DNA from: Actibacterium lipolyticum
GTDB taxonomy: Bacteria; Pseudomonadota; Alphaproteobacteria; Rhodobacterales; Rhodobacteraceae
Direction of reading: 5' to 3'
Assembly: GCF_900184935.1 (NCBI RefSeq)
Contig: NZ_FXYE01000002.1
Span: 186,001 to 250,000, forward strand
Length of the DNA stretch: 64,000 nt
The position numbers were made by a program, and so were the translations under genes. How positions within the stretch are numbered: position 1 is the first letter of the stretch; each line of letters starts with the position of its first letter. Below, in pieces: positions 61,925 through 64,000 of the stretch. Below the pieces are notes generated by a model. The model did not search any database. It was not told the DNA's origin and saw only the letters and a list, made by a program, of their open reading frames with translations.

Positions 61925-63409
61925 TCACTGGCCGCGCAAAATCGCCGAAATCGGGGCCATGGTCAGATCTGCCCCCTTGCCTTCCAGCGCCCAGGAAAAC
62001 AGCGCCGTCACGGTTTCAGGATAGCTGTGACCAACCACAACCACCTGCCCATCCTGCGCTGCCTTGAATGCTCCGCGATCAAGATACCGGCGGATTGTAG
62101 AGCCAGCCTCTTGCTCGCCATCCAACACCCGGAACACAAGCGCCGACGGCACCTTCGCCGCCTGAGCCATCTTTTCGGCTGTGTTCAGTCCACGGTCATA
62201 GGTTACAACACCATGGCCGCTTTCGTCCAGCATCGCCATCAGCTGTGTCAGCAACGGGCGGTCAGACTGCAACGTACCCGCTTCGGCGTCCATAATCGCA
62301 ACGCTTTCCGGCACACGCGACAGATAGGCCGACAGTGAAACTTCAAGGTCGCTAGGCTGCGCGCCTTCGGGCAGGCCCGTCATCAACAGCACAACCTCAA
62401 ACCCTGCGGCGCGATAGTCGCGCATTGCCTGTTCGGCGTCGGGGCGTGATGCATCCACAGCAAAAGTCACTGGAAACGAGAATGTTTTCAGCGTTTCACG
62501 ATCAAGCCCCTCTTCGCCTGCGTCGATCAGGATAACCGAAAAAAGCGGGCCGTCGCCTTCGGCTTCAAAAGGTGCGGCATACCGGGCAACCGCATCAAGA
62601 TCAGCTGGGTCGGCGAACACTATTTCGCTTTCCTCTGCCTGTTGCGCGGCGTTTTCCCCGCCCACAGTGGGCAAGCGGCCTGTGCGTACATTGGGCAGCG
62701 CGATTTTATGGCCTGGCACGGGAACGCGGATCATGCTTGGCGTGGCTTCGGCCGCGATATTCGGTGCAACCCCGATGGGCGAGGTCGGGTTAATGCGACG
62801 TGCTGGCTGCGCTTCGGTCGAAGGTTCCAGCGGGCTTGTCGCGCCCGGAATCGGCAAAATCGGCGCTTCGCCGGTTGACGGGATCGTCGGGCTTGCATCC
62901 ACGACGTCTGGCGCAACCATCACGCCGGTTGCTTCTGCGTCTGTCTGCGGGACCGACCCCGGCGCTGTGTCAGGCGCGGGCGGCGTTGCAATATCGGTGC
63001 TTGGCGTTGGCACAGCGGGGGCTGCGCCCGGCAATGCGGTTTGGTCCGTGCCGGGTATAATCGCCTCTCCCTCGGGCGGAGGGCGGTTGAATTCAGACCC
63101 CGGTGGCAGGTCGATTTCGCCTGTCTGGGGTGATTCTGTCGGGGCGCCTTCGGCCTCTGCTTCTGGGGCAGTCGGTGCCGCGTCAGGTGCGGGCGCGCGT
63201 TCCAGAGCTGGGGCTTGCGCCCCCGGTTCAGGCTCTTCTGGTTCGCCTTCGGGGTCTTCTTCGTCAGAGCCAGACCCAACCGGATTTGGCTCTACTTCGA
63301 CGACAAGCCCTTGGTCTTCTTGCGGTAGGGGCGCAATAATTGACGCTGCTGACAATAGGACAACAACTGTTACGCCACCCGAAACGAGCCCTCTTACAAA
63401 GCCGCTCAT
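61925..63409 (-). CDS. divergent polysaccharide deacetylase family protein
   Basis: A 494-residue protein with an N-terminal membrane anchor (about residues 8-26, LVSGGVTVVVLLSAASII), a long Pro/Ala/Glu-rich linker (about 28-250, of the kind that would span the periplasm) and a C-terminal YibQ/DUF610-type divergent deacetylase domain (PLFSVILIDAG; FPVTFAVDASRPDAEQAMRDYRAAGFEVVLLM; GVVTYDRGLNTAE; VVVVGHSYPETVTALFSW). ATG 63409 follows GGAGGCAAGATCG. It lies antisense between trpE and trpG; substrate unknown. Confidence 0.85.
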   Translation of the reverse strand: MSGFVRGLVSGGVTVVVLLSAASIIAPLPQEDQGLVVEVEPNPVGSGSDEEDPEGEPEEPEPGAQAPALERAPAPDAAPTAPEAEAEGAPTESPQTGEIDLPPGSEFNRPPPEGEAIIPGTDQTALPGAAPAVPTPSTDIATPPAPDTAPGSVPQTDAEATGVMVAPDVVDASPTIPSTGEAPILPIPGATSPLEPSTEAQPARRINPTSPIGVAPNIAAEATPSMIRVPVPGHKIALPNVRTGRLPTVGGENAAQQAEESEIVFADPADLDAVARYAAPFEAEGDGPLFSVILIDAGEEGLDRETLKTFSFPVTFAVDASRPDAEQAMRDYRAAGFEVVLLMTGLPEGAQPSDLEVSLSAYLSRVPESVAIMDAEAGTLQSDRPLLTQLMAMLDESGHGVVTYDRGLNTAEKMAQAAKVPSALVFRVLDGEQEAGSTIRRYLDRGAFKAAQDGQVVVVGHSYPETVTALFSWALEGKGADLTMAPISAILRGQ

Positions 63410-63547
63410 CGATCTTGCCTCCGTCCATTCCGCCTGTTCAACCGGCGCTGGTTTCAATCCGCTCTGCCCTTGACCCCGGCACGCGGCTCTGAACATGTAT
63501 AGCCCGACCAAGCGCGGGGTTCACCCCCATTTAACAAAGGCGTCCGC

Positions 63548-64000
63548 ATGTTGCTGCTCATCGACAACTATGACAGTTTTACTTACAACCTCGTTCATTA
63601 TCTGGGCGAATTGGGTGCGGATGTTCGGGTCTGGCGAAACGACGCGCTGAACGTCCAAGAGGCGGTTGCCCTAAAGCCAGAGGCGATTTTGCTGTCCCCC
63701 GGCCCCGGTGATCCTTCGCAAGCAGGTATTTGCCTTGCCCTGACGCGAGCCGCAGCAGAAACCAAAACGCCGCTGATCGGCGTGTGCCTTGGACATCAGA
63801 CAATCGGCGAAGCCTTTGGCGGAAAGATCGTTCGCGCGGACGATATCGTACACGGCAAGATGGGCATCATGCACCACGACGGCACCGGCGTGTTCGCGGG
63901 GCTTCCTTCCCCGTTTGAGGCAACCCGGTATCATTCCCTGATCGTAGATCGCGAAAGCCTGCCCGACTGTCTGGAAGTGAACGCATGGCTAGAGGATGGC
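63548..64000 (+). CDS. trpG: anthranilate synthase component II (3' end outside window)
   Basis: The first 151 codons of a glutamine amidotransferase. N-terminal [29 protein letters not shown], and the catalytic Cys in [15 protein letters not shown] are visible, then the [24 protein letters not shown] stretch typical of TrpG. It supplies ammonia from glutamine to TrpE; a p-aminobenzoate role (PabA) is possible as the two are often shared. The gene runs off the window at base 64000. Confidence 0.95.
   Translation, partial: MLLLIDNYDSFTYNLVHYLGELGADVRVWRNDALNVQEAVALKPEAILLSPGPGDPSQAGICLALTRAAAETKTPLIGVCLGHQTIGEAFGGKIVRADDIVHGKMGIMHHDGTGVFAGLPSPFEATRYHSLIVDRESLPDCLEVNAWLEDG

Noticed and set aside
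1-64000. CRISPR arrays, rRNA genes, insertion sequences or prophage
   Set aside because: No regularly spaced repeats, rRNA signatures, transposase or phage structural proteins were recognised.

Overview
The window is chromosomal DNA of an alphaproteobacterium, most likely a marine Rhodobacteraceae (Roseobacter-group) member. This is inferred from three TRAP-type transporter genes or gene sets, a hybrid FixL/FixK oxygen module, BioMNY, B12-dependent ribonucleotide reductase, the gene order trpE / antisense deacetylase / trpG, and a moderately high G+C content. No rRNA, CRISPR array, phage or insertion sequence was recognised. One tRNA gene (Pro, TGG) is present. Coding density is very high, with many ATGA or TGATG stop/start overlaps.

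Layout. 1-1951: 3' part of acetolactate synthase (ilvI-type) and ilvN. 1881-4379: a small, less G+C-rich patch with an unknown protein and two tandem XRE-family paralogues that share TGACGC operator-like sites. 4435-5464: EF-hand secreted protein and a divergent ECF sigma factor. 5466-7021: oxidoreductase and dienelactone hydrolase. 7080-14301: a minus-strand operon for the lower protocatechuate/gallate 4,5-cleavage pathway (galB, an XylE-like extradiol dioxygenase, galC/ligK, galD, ligI) with a TAXI-TRAP transporter. 14520-16789: a short acyl-CoA ligase-like enzyme coupled to a thiolase that lacks two catalytic residues. 17243-19831: nitroreductase and the biotin ECF transporter bioY-bioN-bioM. 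20008-23341: a hybrid FixL-like haem-PAS kinase, a FixK-like Crp/Fnr regulator and a divergent OmpR-type regulator, matching the hFixL-FxkR-FixK scheme. 23327-26404: site-2 protease with CBS domains, AbrB-family membrane protein and a GntR regulator.

26413-35142: haem uptake. hmuSTUV lies on the minus strand, divergent from a TonB-dependent receptor operon that carries exbB, two exbD genes and tonB; the second ExbD has Asn in place of the proton-carrying membrane Asp. 35139-47140: uronate catabolism. A GntR regulator and kdgK are divergent from uxaC-dctPQM-kdgF-kduI-kduD-uxuB-uxuA-uxaA. Glucuronate, galacturonate and unsaturated uronates from pectin, alginate or ulvan-like polymers would all converge on 2-keto-3-deoxygluconate and KdgK. 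A clear promoter and palindromic operator lie in the divergent gap.

47311-51232: nrdJ with two NrdR-box-like sites 31 bp apart over its probable promoter. 51454-53876: two sulfotransferase-like P-loop proteins flanking tRNA-Pro. 53932-60302: housekeeping and general genes (DUF192 protein, double cold-shock protein, pdxH, fabI, gpt, aminotransferase, PpiD-like chaperone). 60310-64000: trpE, an antisense divergent polysaccharide deacetylase, and the start of trpG, which runs off the window.

The strongest leads are the ExbD Asp-to-Asn paralogue, the hFixL-FxkR-FixK module with a triple direct repeat, the VOC-type dioxygenase in the galB/ligI operon, the ligase/degenerate-thiolase pair, and the paired XRE regulators with shared operators.
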